A stretch of 64,000 bases of DNA from Apostichopus japonicus (GCF_037975245.1 NC_092576.1:694501-758500), one strand, 5' to 3'; counted from the first letter of the stretch, positions 1-12,374 are shown. Translations and numbers: made by a program. Notes: a model not told the origin generated them from the letters alone.

Positions 1-639
1 AATACTTGTGATCAGAACTCGAAAAAATGTTAAAAGAAGTATAATTTTGAATACATCACTGGATCTCATTTGGGGGGGGGGGGGGCAAGACTGTAGCACA
101 AAGCAAATTTGAAGAAGAAAAAAACCTGGCTCCCTCTGGCTACGCCACTGGCCTCCCCTAGCTGTATATATAGACTCGGAATGATATCATAATTATCTAC
201 CCTTTAATTCTCCTCTCAATCCCTACAATAATGCATTTGATCGTCGTGATCATTGCATCAATGGATCCAGCTAGTCCAATTCTATCACAAACAGTATTTT
301 TATCGATTTTTATGACGTTATATTGTGGAGCGGTATTTTGCGCCAATGTAAACTTTGCCCGACTGGCTTAAAATTCTATATTTAAATAATAAAGACAAAG
401 CTCAGTTTTTCAATGTCATATCGATTGCCTCCGACCTCTGGTAATTTTTTTATTATATTTTTAAAATTTGTGTATGTCTTTTTTAACATGCCGCCTTTTA
501 TTCAAGTATAAGAAAAGATGTGAACCTTAAAGGTCAAGTGACACGTAATAGATTTCCTTCAAACTTGCACAAATTGAGAAGCTACATATCAAAACCCTAT
601 ACTCCAAATTTTGAGTTCCACGATTGTTTCTTTGCTGTT
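1..639. other. Unannotated AT-rich spacer
   Basis: No gene is recognised on either strand. The stretch holds a poly-G run near 72-86 and short AT-rich segments. No splice-framed open segment with protein-like composition was found. Confidence 0.5.
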
Positions 640-647
640 TTAATTAA

Positions 648-1015
648 CAGTGGCGTAGGAAGGTACTTTTGAGTGGAGGGCTGAAGACTGATGGCCGGCC
701 TGGGGGAGGGGTCTAAGGGGAGGGGGTGTCCCCCTCCCCTTTGGAATTTTTTTGCATTTCCAGGTGGCCTCAGATGCAATTTGGTGCAATATAGCACACT
801 TCAACACCCAATCCATTTTGTAAATAATTTTGCATTTTTACCTGGCCTTATAGATGCAATTTGGTGCTCCAAATGAGATTTTTTTCTCAATTGGAAATGA
901 AAAAGGGGTTTTCTGACTCGCGGAGCGGGGGGTGGAATGATACTTCCGCCCCCACCCCCATATTTTTCACTGGGGGGCTGGCGCCCCCCCCAGCCCCCCG
1001 GTTCCTACGTCCTTG
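648..1015 (+). mobile_element. 368-bp hAT-like MITE, copy 1, with 8-bp TSD
   Basis: A short non-autonomous DNA transposon. It starts CAGTGGCGTAGGAAGG and ends CCGGTTCCTACGTCCTTG, giving imperfect terminal inverted repeats sharing CGTAGGAA. It is flanked by a perfect 8-bp duplication TTAATTAA (640-647 and 1016-1023). An 8-bp duplication with CA...TG ends is typical of the hAT superfamily. The body is rich in G and C runs and has no coding capacity; open frames across it are incidental. A second copy in the opposite orientation lies at 26103-26473. The seen facts are the ends, the duplication and the two copies; the superfamily is inferred. Confidence 0.85.
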
Positions 1016-1164
1016 TTAATTAAGTTAATAACCAAGCTAATTCCGTAAGATAAAGACGTCACGGGGGGAACCGCCAATGTTACCAAAACTAAGTAGGCAT
1101 AATATGCTAACCAAGATCAAAGCCGTAAACAATACGTCACGGACAGTAAACAAAATATCATATG

Positions 1165-2989
1165 AGAATGGGTGCACAGCAGTACAAGAAAGTTTCGTGT
1201 TCGTCAAACACTGTATACAGCGATAGCTTAGTACCAGTACACTCAGCCAGCCTAGCTGCCAAAGTAAAGATTGGCTTGGACCTTCGAGCGAATTCTTATG
1301 TGTGCAGTGCGCACTTAACTAGTTAAAGTTTCGTTTCCTATCGCCTATCCGCGCAACTTGGACTTGGAACACCAACAGCTCCCCGTCTACAAGACAATGC
1401 CGTTCCTTCTCTATTTGGAGAAAGTATCGTCAAATCTCTCGGAGATATAGAAACAAGTAGACCAGTAATTGCGAAGCTGGATCGGAAAAGAGTAGGTGTA
1501 TTTTCTGGCCTAGGCCTACTACAAGGACTAACTTAGTATTATTACTAACTTACAGTAGGCTAATTCTGATAATTTCGATCAGTTAGTTAGGCCCTAAATT
1601 AGGTATGGCGACGATAAAGTTAGGCGTAGGCTAGGGCTCATTTGATCAGTGGTACATCATGAAGAATCCAGAATGACAAGCATCAGATGTTTACATGTCA
1701 TTTTGCCCAATAATGTGCTCCCACCTATCTTCATACTCAGTCATGGCTCAAATGTTACCAGTAAATGACATCCTTATATTTTGCCATTTTGGTGGTAGGG
1801 CTGCAGTTTTGTTACAAGAGGAAACGCTTGTGACAGGTGCACATGCTTTCAAAAAAATCAAACTGCTTTTCTTAAATGAACTTTCATAACTTCCTTGTTA
1901 TTTTCTTTTCCAATTTTCACTACTTAGATTAATCTAGAAGCTGTTCCTCAACCAACTGCAGTGAAAATACAAAGGCAGGATTCTGCAGAATGTACATCTC
2001 CATCTAAAGGTAGCATGATCTTATACATGTGCTTGTAAATACCGAAAAACAGTTGGGAAATGGGGAAGGGGAGGGTGGTGACAGGCATTAAAGATTTAAG
2101 TAGTCAGCTTTGAACGGGATACAAGGAATCTCCACCAGTAAAACATCGAGGCATGTATATGGGGGCAAGCTACCAGACAAAAAGGAGGCAGCAGTATTAT
2201 GCCCAAAAGGTCCCCATAAATAGGCATGAATAGAGTGATGGGTGGGGGGGGGGGGGTGGAAATGTGGTGGAGAAGTGTAAGCTAGGGTAATACAAGGAAG
2301 AATGGAAAACTTTCATACATCTATAGAGTATCCTATAGCAGAAGTGAGTACAGGGGCCAAAATGTTAGAAACAGTACTTGTTGAAAGCAAAATAGCAATT
2401 AAAACTGCACATCGGGGCAGGCTGACTAGGGGATAACATACATTGTATTTAATCCATCATATCCGCCTGTCTGACAAGAGTGGTTGAGGAGGCTATACCT
2501 GATGGGTTCACAGGAAAATATATAGACTACATCTATAGTTACTGAGAGAAGGGAGATTGTAGCTATACTATATGAACCAAGCTGTTTGTCATTTGCAGTG
2601 CTCATGGTGTGAGTGGCCCATATTTTTGCAGTCACATAAAGAAGGAGGATATGCTCTCCTTGAGAAAAGATAAGAGAACCATCTAGGCAGCTGACCCCTG
2701 TCCATGAGCAGCCTACTGTATGTGTGTGGTATAATAAGCGTTTATTCTAATTTTCAGTGAATGTAACACATGTAGAAGTCCAGTGTTCACTGGTCCCCCT
2801 ACCACCATTGAAGTTGCTGACTGGACCAACAGAGACAAGAACACCATCAATGCAACCAGGGCCATCTCACAGTGGCGATGATATGGCATCCTCATAGGGA
2901 TACACCGAAAAACCGCCAGGTAGTCCGGACTACACTCCATCAGTTCACTCATCTGATGAATCTGAACATGACAAAGATGACCCTTCAAG
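1165..2989 (+). pseudogene. Exon remnants of a THAP-like gene
   Basis: Three exon-like blocks are joined by plausible splice sites: one ending at 1491 before GTAGGT, one at 1928-2009 (after TACTTAG, before GTAGCA) and one at 2758-2989 (after TTTTCAG, before GTAATT). Phases agree across the junctions (0, then 1). The first block encodes YVCSAHL and, in another frame, LQDNAVPSLF. These resemble the Cys-x2-His end and the AVP-box of THAP DNA-binding domains, but the two are not in one frame and no full C2CH set is seen. The third block has an in-frame TAG at about 2910 followed by acidic, serine-rich sequence. Best read as a degenerate or mis-sequenced THAP-like gene. Function is uncertain, and it could instead be a transposon-derived fragment. 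Confidence 0.3.
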
Positions 2990-3860
2990 GTAATTTTCAA
3001 GATTGATAGTAGATTAGTCTGGCAAATCAATTGGTGCTATCACTTTCTGGAAAGAGGATCATTATTAATTTTGACACCAACACTGTGGGGCAGTCTGGAA
3101 TGTGTGGTGAGGCCATCAGTCTTTACTTCATTTAGCGTATACATGCTGTATCTGGTAGAGTTGTCACAGCGGTATGTGAACAAGAAATAAAGGCACAAAC
3201 AATTAGTTGGATTTAACAGAGTATATTATATCTTCACTTGGCTGGATATCTGCTACTGAATACAAATGGTGAAATTTGCATCCTATACACTCTTTTACCA
3301 TAGATTACAAGGGGATGGGACAGGATGTTACTCTGTCCACATGTTTACTTTACTACATAAACAGTGGTTAAGCTACTGAGAAAATGACCACACATCCTGC
3401 TGAAGATTACATGATCCATAATATTAGGTGCACAAACAAAATATTAGGGTTTTTGTTGTAATCAGTAAAAATATATTGGAATTGTTCAGGCACAAGAAAT
3501 GGAGTGATTGGAATGCCTCTATCTAAATGGTATGTTTTTATGAACTATTATTATATGATTCTTCATATCTATACTTTTCTACAGATTACGTATGGGAAAT
3601 TTTTGACTGCTTGCACAACTTCTGCAGAAGTGGAACTCTGGGAGAGGAGTGTCCTGTTCCTGTCAGAAAAGAGCAACCACCACTTGCAAGCTCCTATGCT
3701 CATCCAAACAATGAGGATGCCATGAAACAACACTGAAGCAGATTTCAAAAGCTTTGCTGAAGTGGTTGATGGCCTCCCAATGTCTAATTTTGTTTCATTG
3801 TAGTGGGGAGCAATCGACTCTGTGAATTGTCTGTTCACATGATGTTTTGGCACAGCTGCA
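2990..3860. other. Spacer with one doubtful exon-like block
   Basis: A block at about 3587-3736 on the plus strand follows a TTTCTACAG acceptor-like site and can encode about 50 residues ending in a stop. Its frame does not continue the exon chain upstream, so it is not called. Nothing else is recognised. Confidence 0.3.
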
Positions 3861-3865
3861 GAGCA

Positions 3866-5507
3866 GTGTTAATTGGCGATATATCGAAAATTATTATTAT
3901 CGCGATAATTTTTTTTTAAGGCGATATTTTTTGAGGATTGAACAAATGACGATAATTTCTTGTGAAAAAAATTGAAATAGATGTAGAAAAAAAATTCTCC
4001 GTTTTATGTGTAAATAATGTTATTCTAGCATTCCATGGTTAAGAAAGTTGAAAAGAAATATTTAATCAACTTCATTTACTGACTTTTGAACTTCGTAAAA
4101 ACCCGTTCTTTACAACATTGACTGTATAGAGAACAAAACTCTGAAAATCAGTAGAGAAATTACCAATTGTGTACGAAAAGTAAGTTGGTACACCTTTCTA
4201 ATTTTACGAAAGATCGAGCAAAATACTTTCGAAATATTCACGCGAAACTGGCATATCGTGCTAAATGCAACAAGTGTCATGTAAATAAGGCTCTAGTACA
4301 CCCATTTATGAATAAACCAGAAGACCACATCTGGTATAAAGCGGGGGAAAGAAAGTATTTTCTAGAATTTCCAAAAAAAAAAAATAATAATAATATCCTA
4401 CCATAGTTAAGTGTATAGTAAATAGCCTAACCACTTCGTCGGTTACGGATCTCACGTAACAACAAAAACACAACTAATTGTGTTTTGCGAAGTTGACGAT
4501 TTCTACAAGGACATGGAAACAATATTTAGCATTAAGTTAATCATGCCTAGTGGCACAAAACATGGAATTACAAGGTTTACTTTCATAAAGATGGCCATAC
4601 TGTATACTGGGCCTTGATATCGTGCTATGTCTGTATGGTATAGACTGTGCCTCGTGTATCATGGGGAAAAGATTGTTTTGTTCATGCGGAGGAGTCGGTT
4701 GGCTTGAGGTGTGTTTTACTTACCTTAATGTTACGGGGATATTTACCTACTTTCCTTGAACGTCTAAGATAATATTTCGCATAACTTTACGGATCCTTTA
4801 CTGACTGACCTAATTAATTCTAGAGTGGAGCCAAAAAAGTTTACTCCATGAAAAGTTTTTTGGAACCGTGCCAAAAATGTTAACAAACAGGTGTTAGACA
4901 GGGGGATTGTTTTGCAAGGTACCTGAGAAAATTTGAAGCACATTGTAGCCTACCGTGATATTTAAGTACGGTTAAACAGTTGTAAACTTAGGCAGTCTAG
5001 AAACGGGGCTTTGCCGAACGTAGTTTGTTTCATAATATCGACAGTTTTGTAAGTTAAACTTTATAAAGATTGTAAGACATATTAATTCTCTTTTCATTTT
5101 ATCACATAATATAGCTACTCTAACTTGTCATTTTAAAACTTTCATCAGTTTCGTGACAATTTAAATTCATAAAGTTAGTCAGTATTTTGAATCCTCAATT
5201 GCGAATTTTTTGATCGCCAGACACGAAAAAATACTTAACTTTTCCGGGGGCCTTCGCCCCTGGACCCCCACAAGGGGTTCCACCCCTTGAACCCAACGGG
5301 GCTCTAAGGCGGGCCTTGAACCCCACGCCATTATGCTCGGTGTGTTTGCTGCGCGAAAACACCGGTGGGAAATCGGCAGTTGTTTTTAGTGTGTTCGCGA
5401 ACACACTAAAAACAACAAGAAAAAATTATCGTAATTATCGAAATATCGCGATAATTTTTGAACTATTTATCGTGACATTAAAAAGCAAATATCGCCCAAC
5501 CTTAGTT
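3866..5507. repeat. Old repeat with ATCGCGATAA-rich inverted ends
   Basis: The left end (GGCGATATATCG, then ATTATCGCGATAA) and the right end (ATTATCGAAATATCGCGATAA, then ATATCGCCCAACC) are inverted relative to each other, as in a decayed hAT-like or similar DNA element. No target-site duplication was found. The core 4128-4950 is homologous to the interior of the hAT-like elements at 24642-27188 and 27406-30912, although the ends differ from theirs. It preserves the uninterrupted versions of both nested insertion sites of those elements (4471-4478 and 4313-4317). No transposase ORF is present. Confidence 0.5.
5379..5416. repeat. Perfect 38-bp palindrome
   Basis: Two 19-base halves are exact reverse complements, centred on TTCGCGAA. 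The palindrome lies inside the ATCGCGATAA repeat, next to a GGGGG/CCCC-rich block at 5245-5310. Confidence 0.9.
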
Positions 5508-6244
5508 GCTACCAGCCTTTAGGGAAGTTGCTAAAGTCTTACATTAAAGTTTTACTTACATCTGGTTTCCATTGTAACTAACTAAATGATAACATTATAT
5601 AAACAAAAGTTCCAATGACAAGTATTCCTCTCTAGAGAGCTTAGACTTCATAAAAATCAATTTCATGCGGACTTAATATTTGGTGTTTCAAACATGTTGC
5701 CAATTTTTTGTTTTTCTCGAAATGTATTGACAGAAATTTGCTGTTTGTTCCCTGCATGGGATAAAATGTTATATTTTTGTCCCATTTATGAAAAAGTAAC
5801 CTTGATATTCCATGGATTTATGAACAATTTCAGATTGATTTTCACTACACTTTTATTAAAATGAAAGCCTAAGCTCTCCAGATCCCATTGACATAGTGGT
5901 TTAGGCTACTTTATTCAAACTGTTCTTCTATTTTAACCTAGTATATTTGAGATTTCAATCATCCAGATTTTGTTGGCAGGCTACTAGAAGTTACAGCTTT
6001 TGTTACAAGAGAGAATACATACAAAAAATTAACTTGAGTTTTTATTATTTATTACTGTTATGTACTTCCCAAACTTGAAAATGTAAAATTTCATCCAAGA
6101 TTGTAGTTAATACCATGAACCAGAAAAATGTATCCTGGAATTCCAAAATGTTCACCATTCAGCCACAAAACAGACAGGACTGAACCCAGTTTCATGAAAC
6201 TTTGCAGAAATGATAGTTTGACTTGGAATACAAAGTCCACATTC
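5508..6244. other. Unannotated spacer
   Basis: AT-rich sequence between the old repeat and the last exon of the P2X7-domain gene. It probably includes the 3' untranslated region of that gene. No other feature is seen. Confidence 0.4.
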
Positions 6245-6401
6245 TCACTGTCTTGGTAATTTAAACCCTTCATACTGTTCAGATGGAAAAGCTGCTCGAA
6301 TCCTCCTTACTGCACAGGATGGGAGAACAACACAAACCTCCTTCCCTAAAAACTGCCAGCACATCCGTACAAGTTGTCTGTATGCTGTGTGTCTGTATTT
6401 C
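6245..6401 (-). CDS. P2X7-type domain, terminal exon
   Basis: The acceptor is TTTTACAG. The frame gives EKYRHTAYRQ through GFKLPRQ and then TGA. Blocks YR-AYRQ-V-WC-LG and LPSC-V-IR-FP are diagnostic of the P2X7 C-terminal domain. Confidence 0.8.
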
Positions 6402-6917
6402 CTGTAAAATAATCATATGAAAACAAGCTATGAAAGATGAAGACACAAGGGGCTTCAACTTTAAAATAAATCTCCATATGATTTCCAGAATTTTGATTGG
6501 CCCCTAAATCTGCTTCCCCTAAAGTTTTAGGCCTAGCTATGCAATCTACACAAACTGATCATTGAACCTCGGTGACTAAAATTTGTAAATGGATAATGCT
6601 CAAGTATGGTGGACATTTTTTGTGTGGCATTTGGTTCCGTGGCTCAGTGTAAATGACTACTATGTCAGTCAGCATGAAAAGGGTTAACCTCAAGGACATT
6701 GCACCAGTTTTTTTTTTTTTGCACAAAATGTCCTAATCAGAAGCAGGTTTTGAACATGGTGCACACATTTTCTTGATCTAATCTATATCTTATTGTAATT
6801 CCCTTCACCACAAAACTAAACTATGGATACAAGCACACCTGTATTGTTACATCATTCAACAGCAGGTCAGAGCAATGAATAAAGGTATACAACAAATATA
6901 ATGTATTCTCTACTTAC

Positions 6918-7142
6918 TCATGGATGCTATTTTCCTGTGCATGGCCACCATACTGTTGAAGGTACACGTAGTAGGCTGTCTGTTGCACCCATGGGTTCAG
7001 GCACACAGCTTCAAAACCTGGGTTTAAGGTGATGCATGCAGCACCTTCTTCATCCATCACATTCCTTACTTTTTCTATTTCCCTGCAGCATCTACACTCC
7101 CTTGCTGTAGGCATCACAGCTGCACACTGGCCACAATGACAC
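6918..7142 (-). CDS. P2X7-type domain, central exon
   Basis: The exon is bounded by TTTACAG before its first base and GTAAGT after its last. It encodes the CxCGxC, ECRCC and PGFEAVCLNPWV blocks, including most of the conserved cysteines of the P2X7 ballast domain. It is open throughout and joins in frame to the exon at 6245-6401. Confidence 0.8.
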
Positions 7143-8159
7143 CTGTAAACAATGCAACCAGTTCAAATGCTAAAGAGCCAATTTTCAATGACTCCATAAC
7201 GGCCTCAATTATTGGGGCATACTAACATGTCACAATAGAAAAAAAAACAGGCCGATGTTGCCTCGTTTCCAACTCTATTTCCCACTTCTGAATCCATTCC
7301 CTTGATTGAGAAAATCTGGTTATGAAATTAGCTTAAGACGAAAAGCTGGTGTGAGGTGCCACCTTCTCCCCCCCCCCCCCCAACTCTTTCCCTGAATTGT
7401 GGTAACTTCACTAATTTGCCACTACAAATGCTAGGAAATTAATAATAGACCACCCCTGAATTTATGGTGCACTCTTCCAGTTGGCTCCTTCAATCTACTA
7501 ACCAAATGAAATATGTCTGTGTGAAAAGTTCCTGGGGCATGTGCTGCCACAACTTTTAAGGAAAATAGTAACTTCCTTAACTTAACTCGACCCCACTCTC
7601 ATGTTAATTTTGATGCCCCATCAACAAATTGGCTAGCTAAGAGTATGAGCAAAGTTAGGAAACATTTATCAGTTCTAGCCTAGGCCTAACTAGTTGTCAC
7701 CATGCTAATACAACTATCTACAGTATAGTACGCTAGGCGTAACGTTACCATTGCGTTCCGTCAAGACGATCAATTTCGACATCGCTGTCCGATCCCCCTC
7801 CTCTTCGCTGGTCTCCGGTTCGAACATGTAGGGAAAAACTTCCCACGATTGTCGACCATGTCCTCCATTACCCTGCCTTCTTTGCTATCAATTGCTATCT
7901 AAATACTGTGTGTCAAAGCCACCGGCAAGCATTTCGCGATATGTATAAGCTATGCTATGTATGCTGTGCTGTGTATATATGCGTACTACAGTGCGTGTAT
8001 AGAAACTGACCGGTGTGAAGTTAGATACTTATTCCCCGTTCCTCGTTCGACATTCGAGAATGAGTAACTGCTACCGATTCAGTTACGTATTCGACAATGG
8101 TATCGACGTAACACCTCTGGCAAGACAAAAGCTTTCTTACAAGATGTTCAACATATGGT

Positions 8160-10260
8160 CGTGGAAAGAGGTTTATCTATGGCCCATGGGTCATATGAAC
8201 TCTAATAACTATGTAGAAGGGTACCATAATGCATCTTGCCCGGTCCAAATAGTTTTTGACCAACTAAAATGACCAGTACTTCATCAGCTCTTAAATTAAT
8301 GTAAAAAAATTACTTTAGGCCCTAATCAAGACTAGCACGCCTTGGACCACCTTACCAATGGGTCATATGAATTCTTAACACATTGTAGAAGGATACCATA
8401 ATGCGTCTTGCCCGGTCCAAAGAAGGCTTGACCAATTAAAATGACCATTAAATCAACATTTTTTTAAATAAATGTAACGGGAACTGAAATAAAAACATTT
8501 GGGCCCTAATCAAATCCAGCACGCCTTGGACCGCCCAACCAATGGGTCATGGGAAGTCTGAGGACCTTGTAGAAGGGTAACATAATGCGTCTTGCCCGGT
8601 CCAAAGAGTGCTTGACCAATTTAAATGACCATGAAATCATTACTTCTTCAATGAGTGTAACGGGACCACGAAAAAGCTTTGGGCCCTAATCCATGCAGCA
8701 CGCCTTGGACCACCTAACCAATGGGTGACATTAACTCTAAGGACATTGTAAAAGAGTACCATAATGCGTCTTGCCCGGTCCAAAGAGTGCTTGACCAATT
8801 AAACTGACCATTAAATCATTACTTCTTTAATGAGTGAAACGGGACCACGAAAGAGCTTTGGGCCCTAATCCATGCAGCACGCCTTGGACCACCTAACCAA
8901 TGGGTAACATGTACTCTAAGGACATTGTAGAAGAGTACCGTAATGCGTCTTGCCCGGTCCAAAGCGTGCTTGACCAATTTAAATGACCACTAAATCATTA
9001 CTTCTTTAATGAGTGTAATTGGACCATGAAAAAGCTTTGGGCCCTAATCCATGCAGCACGCTTTGGACCACCTAACCAATGGGTGACATTAACTCTAAGG
9101 ACATTGTAAAAGAGTACCATAATGCGTCTTGCCCGGTCCAAAGAGTGCTTGACCAATTAAACTGACCATTAAATCATTACTTCTTTAATGAGTGAAACGG
9201 GACCACGAAAGAGCTTTGGGCCCTAATCCATGCAGCACGCCTTGGACCACCTAACCAATGGGTAACATGTACTCTAAGGACATTGTAGAAGAGTACCGTA
9301 ATGCGTCTTGCCCGGTCCAAAGCGTGCTTGACCAATTTAAATGACCACTAAATCATTACTTCTTTAATGAGTGTAATTGGACCATGAAAAAGCTTTGGGC
9401 CCTAATCCATGCAGCACGCTTTGGACCACCTAACCAATGGGTAACATGTACTCTAAGGACTTTGTAAAAGATTACCATAATGCGTCTTGCCCGGTCCAAA
9501 GCGTGCTTGACCAATTAAACTGACCATGAAATCATTACTTCATCATCGAGTGTAACGGGACCACGAAAAAGCTTTGGACCCTAATCCATGCAGCACGCTT
9601 TGGACCACCAAACCGATGGTTAACATGAACTCTAAGGACATTGTAGAAGAGTACCATAATGCGTCTTGCCCGGTCCAAAGAGTGCTTGACCAATTAAACT
9701 GACCATGAAATCATTACTTCATCATCGAGTGTAACGGGACCACGAAAAAGCTTTGGGCCCTAATCCATGCAGCACGCTTTGGACCACCAAACCGATGGTT
9801 AACATGAATTCTAAGGACATTGTACAACGGTACCATAATGCGTCTTGCCCGGTCCAAAGCGTGCTTGACCAATTAAACTGACCATTAAATCATTACTTCA
9901 TCATCGAGTGTAAAGGGACCACGAAAAAGCTTTGGGCCCCAATCAAGACCAGCACGCCTTGGACCACCTAACTAATAGGTCACAGGAAGTCCAAGAACAT
10001 TGTAGAACGGTACCATGATGCGTCTTGCCCGGTCCAAAGAGTGCTTGACCAATTTAAATGACCACTAAATCATTACTTCGTTAATGAATGTTAATGGACC
10101 TGCAAATATGTTTAGGCCCTTGTGAAGACCAGCACGCCTCGGACCACCCAACCAATTGGTCTTATGAATTCTAAGGACATTGTTGAAGAGTTCCATAATG
10201 CGTCTTACCCGGTCCAAAGAGTATTTGACCAATACAAACGACTAATGCACAATCATTATC
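8160..10260 (+). repeat. Left foldback arm: 12 x 179-bp tandem array
   Basis: The marker GCCCGGTCC (once GAAACCGGTCC-like, ACCCGGTCC at 10207) recurs at 8238, 8410, 8594, 8773, 8952, 9131, 9310, 9489, 9668, 9847, 10027 and 10207, so the period is 179 bp with drift only at the edges. Units at about 8690-9048 and 9048-9406 form a nearly identical 358-bp dimer, which suggests recent unequal exchange. Short open frames in the array repeat with it and are not genes. Confidence 0.95.
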
Positions 10261-11081
10261 CAGTAGATTCATCAATATCTTCTTTTTTGAATTTCAACTC
10301 TACGTCTGTACCAGTGTGGTGATACAAAACAAAAGCAACACCTTTGGCTCGCAAGTTTAATGCTTATTGGTGCTTTACAATCATCAGCATACAAAGTTTC
10401 CTTCCCATTCCGGAGAAACACACGCGCACTCTTCTTTTTTTTGGGGGGGGGGGGGGCCTTAGCGCAACTACATTTTCAGAATGAAGTGATTTCTGTAGAC
10501 TGGCAACGAACTGAAAACGTTTTAGTTTTAATTATTCGTTTATAGAACTTAATTTTATTTCTTTTATTCATTTCACCCGTCAACCCTTCACATATTTTGA
10601 ACCTTTAACCCCCGTTGTAGATTCTGAAAGATTCCACTGCTACATTCTAGAGCTGACCATGGAGCTATAAACAGACAATCAGTCATCTCGGGTCAAGCGG
10701 AGATAAACTGACTTTAATAGTTTATTTAGCAAAATAGTCTTCAAGTGAAATAGGTCTACCCAGACATATATTTTATGCCGAAATCCCTTTCTGATTTATT
10801 TATGATCTCCATTAGCCATAGTTGGTAATGAACCATCCAAGTTACCCTATAGTGCCATTCTATGCATTTTGATTTATTCGTGTTCCCATGTATGTGCTTG
10901 TTCTTTCTCTTAGCGATTTTTCAATAGAAAGTTTCTCTTGGAGTGTAGAAGGCAGATCCACCATAAGAAGTCTCACTGGGTTTATTCCAACTAAACATAG
11001 ACCAGAGTTAGTGTGATTTTTTAGTTGATTTCCTTTCATTCAGTTCTACCTAATTATTAATTATAACGTCCATAATCTAGC
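10261..11081. other. Foldback loop, left part
   Basis: Non-coding AT-rich sequence with a poly-G run at about 10442-10456. No transposase motif is seen. Confidence 0.5.
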
Positions 11082-12374
11082 CAGGGACGTCCCTAGAGGG
11101 GGGTGTGGGGTGTCTCACCCCCCCCCCCCAATCTTGGTAAAACTGACGAAAGTTGGAAAATTTTTGTGCGACAGTCGGAATTTCCGACTGTCGCACTCGA
11201 ATTTTTCCGACTGGCGCACTCGAATTTTCAAATATTCTTGTAGTGACCTAAAATTTTCGGTCAAAATTGACCTTGAATCAATCATATTTGCTACGATTTC
11301 CTTGTCACAATGAGAAATTGTATGTCGCGATCTTTATACTCCACCATACAAAACTTCGTATGATTTTGAATACTCTAAAAAAAAATGCCTAATAGAACTT
11401 CTGCACAACATATACTTGCTATTAAAACGCTCAATGCTAATCTACGGAAGCTTAAAAATGCCATCGACATAAGAAAAACTTTGCCCCATAAGGTGAAATT
11501 TTTCTGTAAATTGTTTAGATAACAAGATAAAATGTTATCAAAAAACAGAAAAATGTTGCATTGCTTACTTGCTTTAAATGAGTATTTGAACAATTTTGTG
11601 GAAAATGTTTAATTGAAAACTAATCAAATCTCGTCAATTAGTCATTTTTTGCTGCTAAATGTTCATTTGTTTACTTCATTCCATAAGAACAATTGAAAAA
11701 CTTTTCTGAGAAATGTTTAATTGGCAACTTATCTTATCTCGTCAATTTGACATTTTTGGCAAAATGATCAATTGTTCACTTCATTCCAATTGAGCAATTG
11801 AAAAAATTTCTGCAAAATGTTTAATTGACAACTTATCGTATAACGTCAACTCAACATTTTTCTGCAAAATGTTGTTCACATCATTCCAAATGCTCAGTTG
11901 GAATGAAGTGAACAATGTTTTTTTTATTCATGTGAGTGATAAATAGCCCCACCCCCACCCCCAAGAAAATAATATTAAGCCCGCTAGGAAAAAGCACTGT
12001 ATTTTTGGGTAATTCACTATGTCGTCGAATATAATTTTCGAAAAAAAGTTTCCCCTTTGTTACATTAACATAGCTTTTTTAGTCAGTAGTCTATGTAGCT
12101 TATCAAGCAGATAACTTGTACTCAGTTGCTTACTCGCTTAACCAGAGTGATTGATAAGTTTGTAAAGTGAGGGCCAGTGGTACAAATGTACCGAGAAAAG
12201 TTTGGAACAAAAGTGCAGTCGCGAAAGATAGGGTGTCTGACTGACACTGACCGTATCGTTGACGAGTATAGTGCGGGGGGGGGGGGGGCAGTCGGAATTT
12301 TCTGGCTCCAAAACCCATCCAGTTGGAATTTCAGCCACTAAACCCCCAATCATCATGCATTAGCTACGTCCCTG
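11082..12374. mobile_element. 1.3-kb hAT-like element nested in the foldback loop
   Basis: Termini CAGGGACGT (11082-11090) and ACGTCCCTG (12366-12374) are exact inverted repeats of the classic hAT CAGGG...CCCTG form. The flanks AATCTAGC (11074-11081) and TATCTAGC (12375-12382) match at 7 of 8 positions, consistent with an 8-bp duplication carrying one mutation. The interior has poly-C and poly-G runs near both ends and about three degenerate tandem units of about 120 bp at 11560-11920 (AATGTTTAATTG..., TTCACTTCATTCC). There is no coding capacity. Confidence 0.78.

Larger units (their letters stand above)
6245..7868 (-). pseudogene. P2X7-type intracellular domain gene, probably frameshifted
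   Basis: A three-exon minus-strand gene: 7749-7868, 6918-7142 and 6245-6401, with consensus donors and acceptors. The exon 1/2 junction rebuilds Trp-Cys of a WCxCGxC motif. Exon 2 continues with ECRCCREIEK, then CITLNPGF and VCLNPWV. Exon 3 gives KYRHTAYRQLVRMCW, then VVLPSCAVRRIR and FPSEQYEGF, and a stop. These are the signature blocks of the cysteine-rich cytoplasmic (ballast) domain of the P2X7 receptor, which in many invertebrates occurs without the channel. No P2X channel exons are seen. In exon 1, from the ATG at 7868, recognisable segments (FEPETSEEE, then SDSDVEIDRLD) fall in three different frames, so two apparent single-base shifts break the frame. It is either a recent pseudogene or affected by sequence errors. 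The domain call is firm; the function of stand-alone copies is not established. Confidence 0.8.

Noticed and set aside
3856-5515. Target-site duplication for the ATCGCGATAA repeat
   Set aside because: Flanks were compared at several possible end positions and no matching pair was found.
8160-10260. CRISPR-like or satellite array as an independent feature
   Set aside because: The 179-bp units are contiguous without spacers and are mirrored at 13.6-15.4 kb inside one transposon with a 9-bp duplication.
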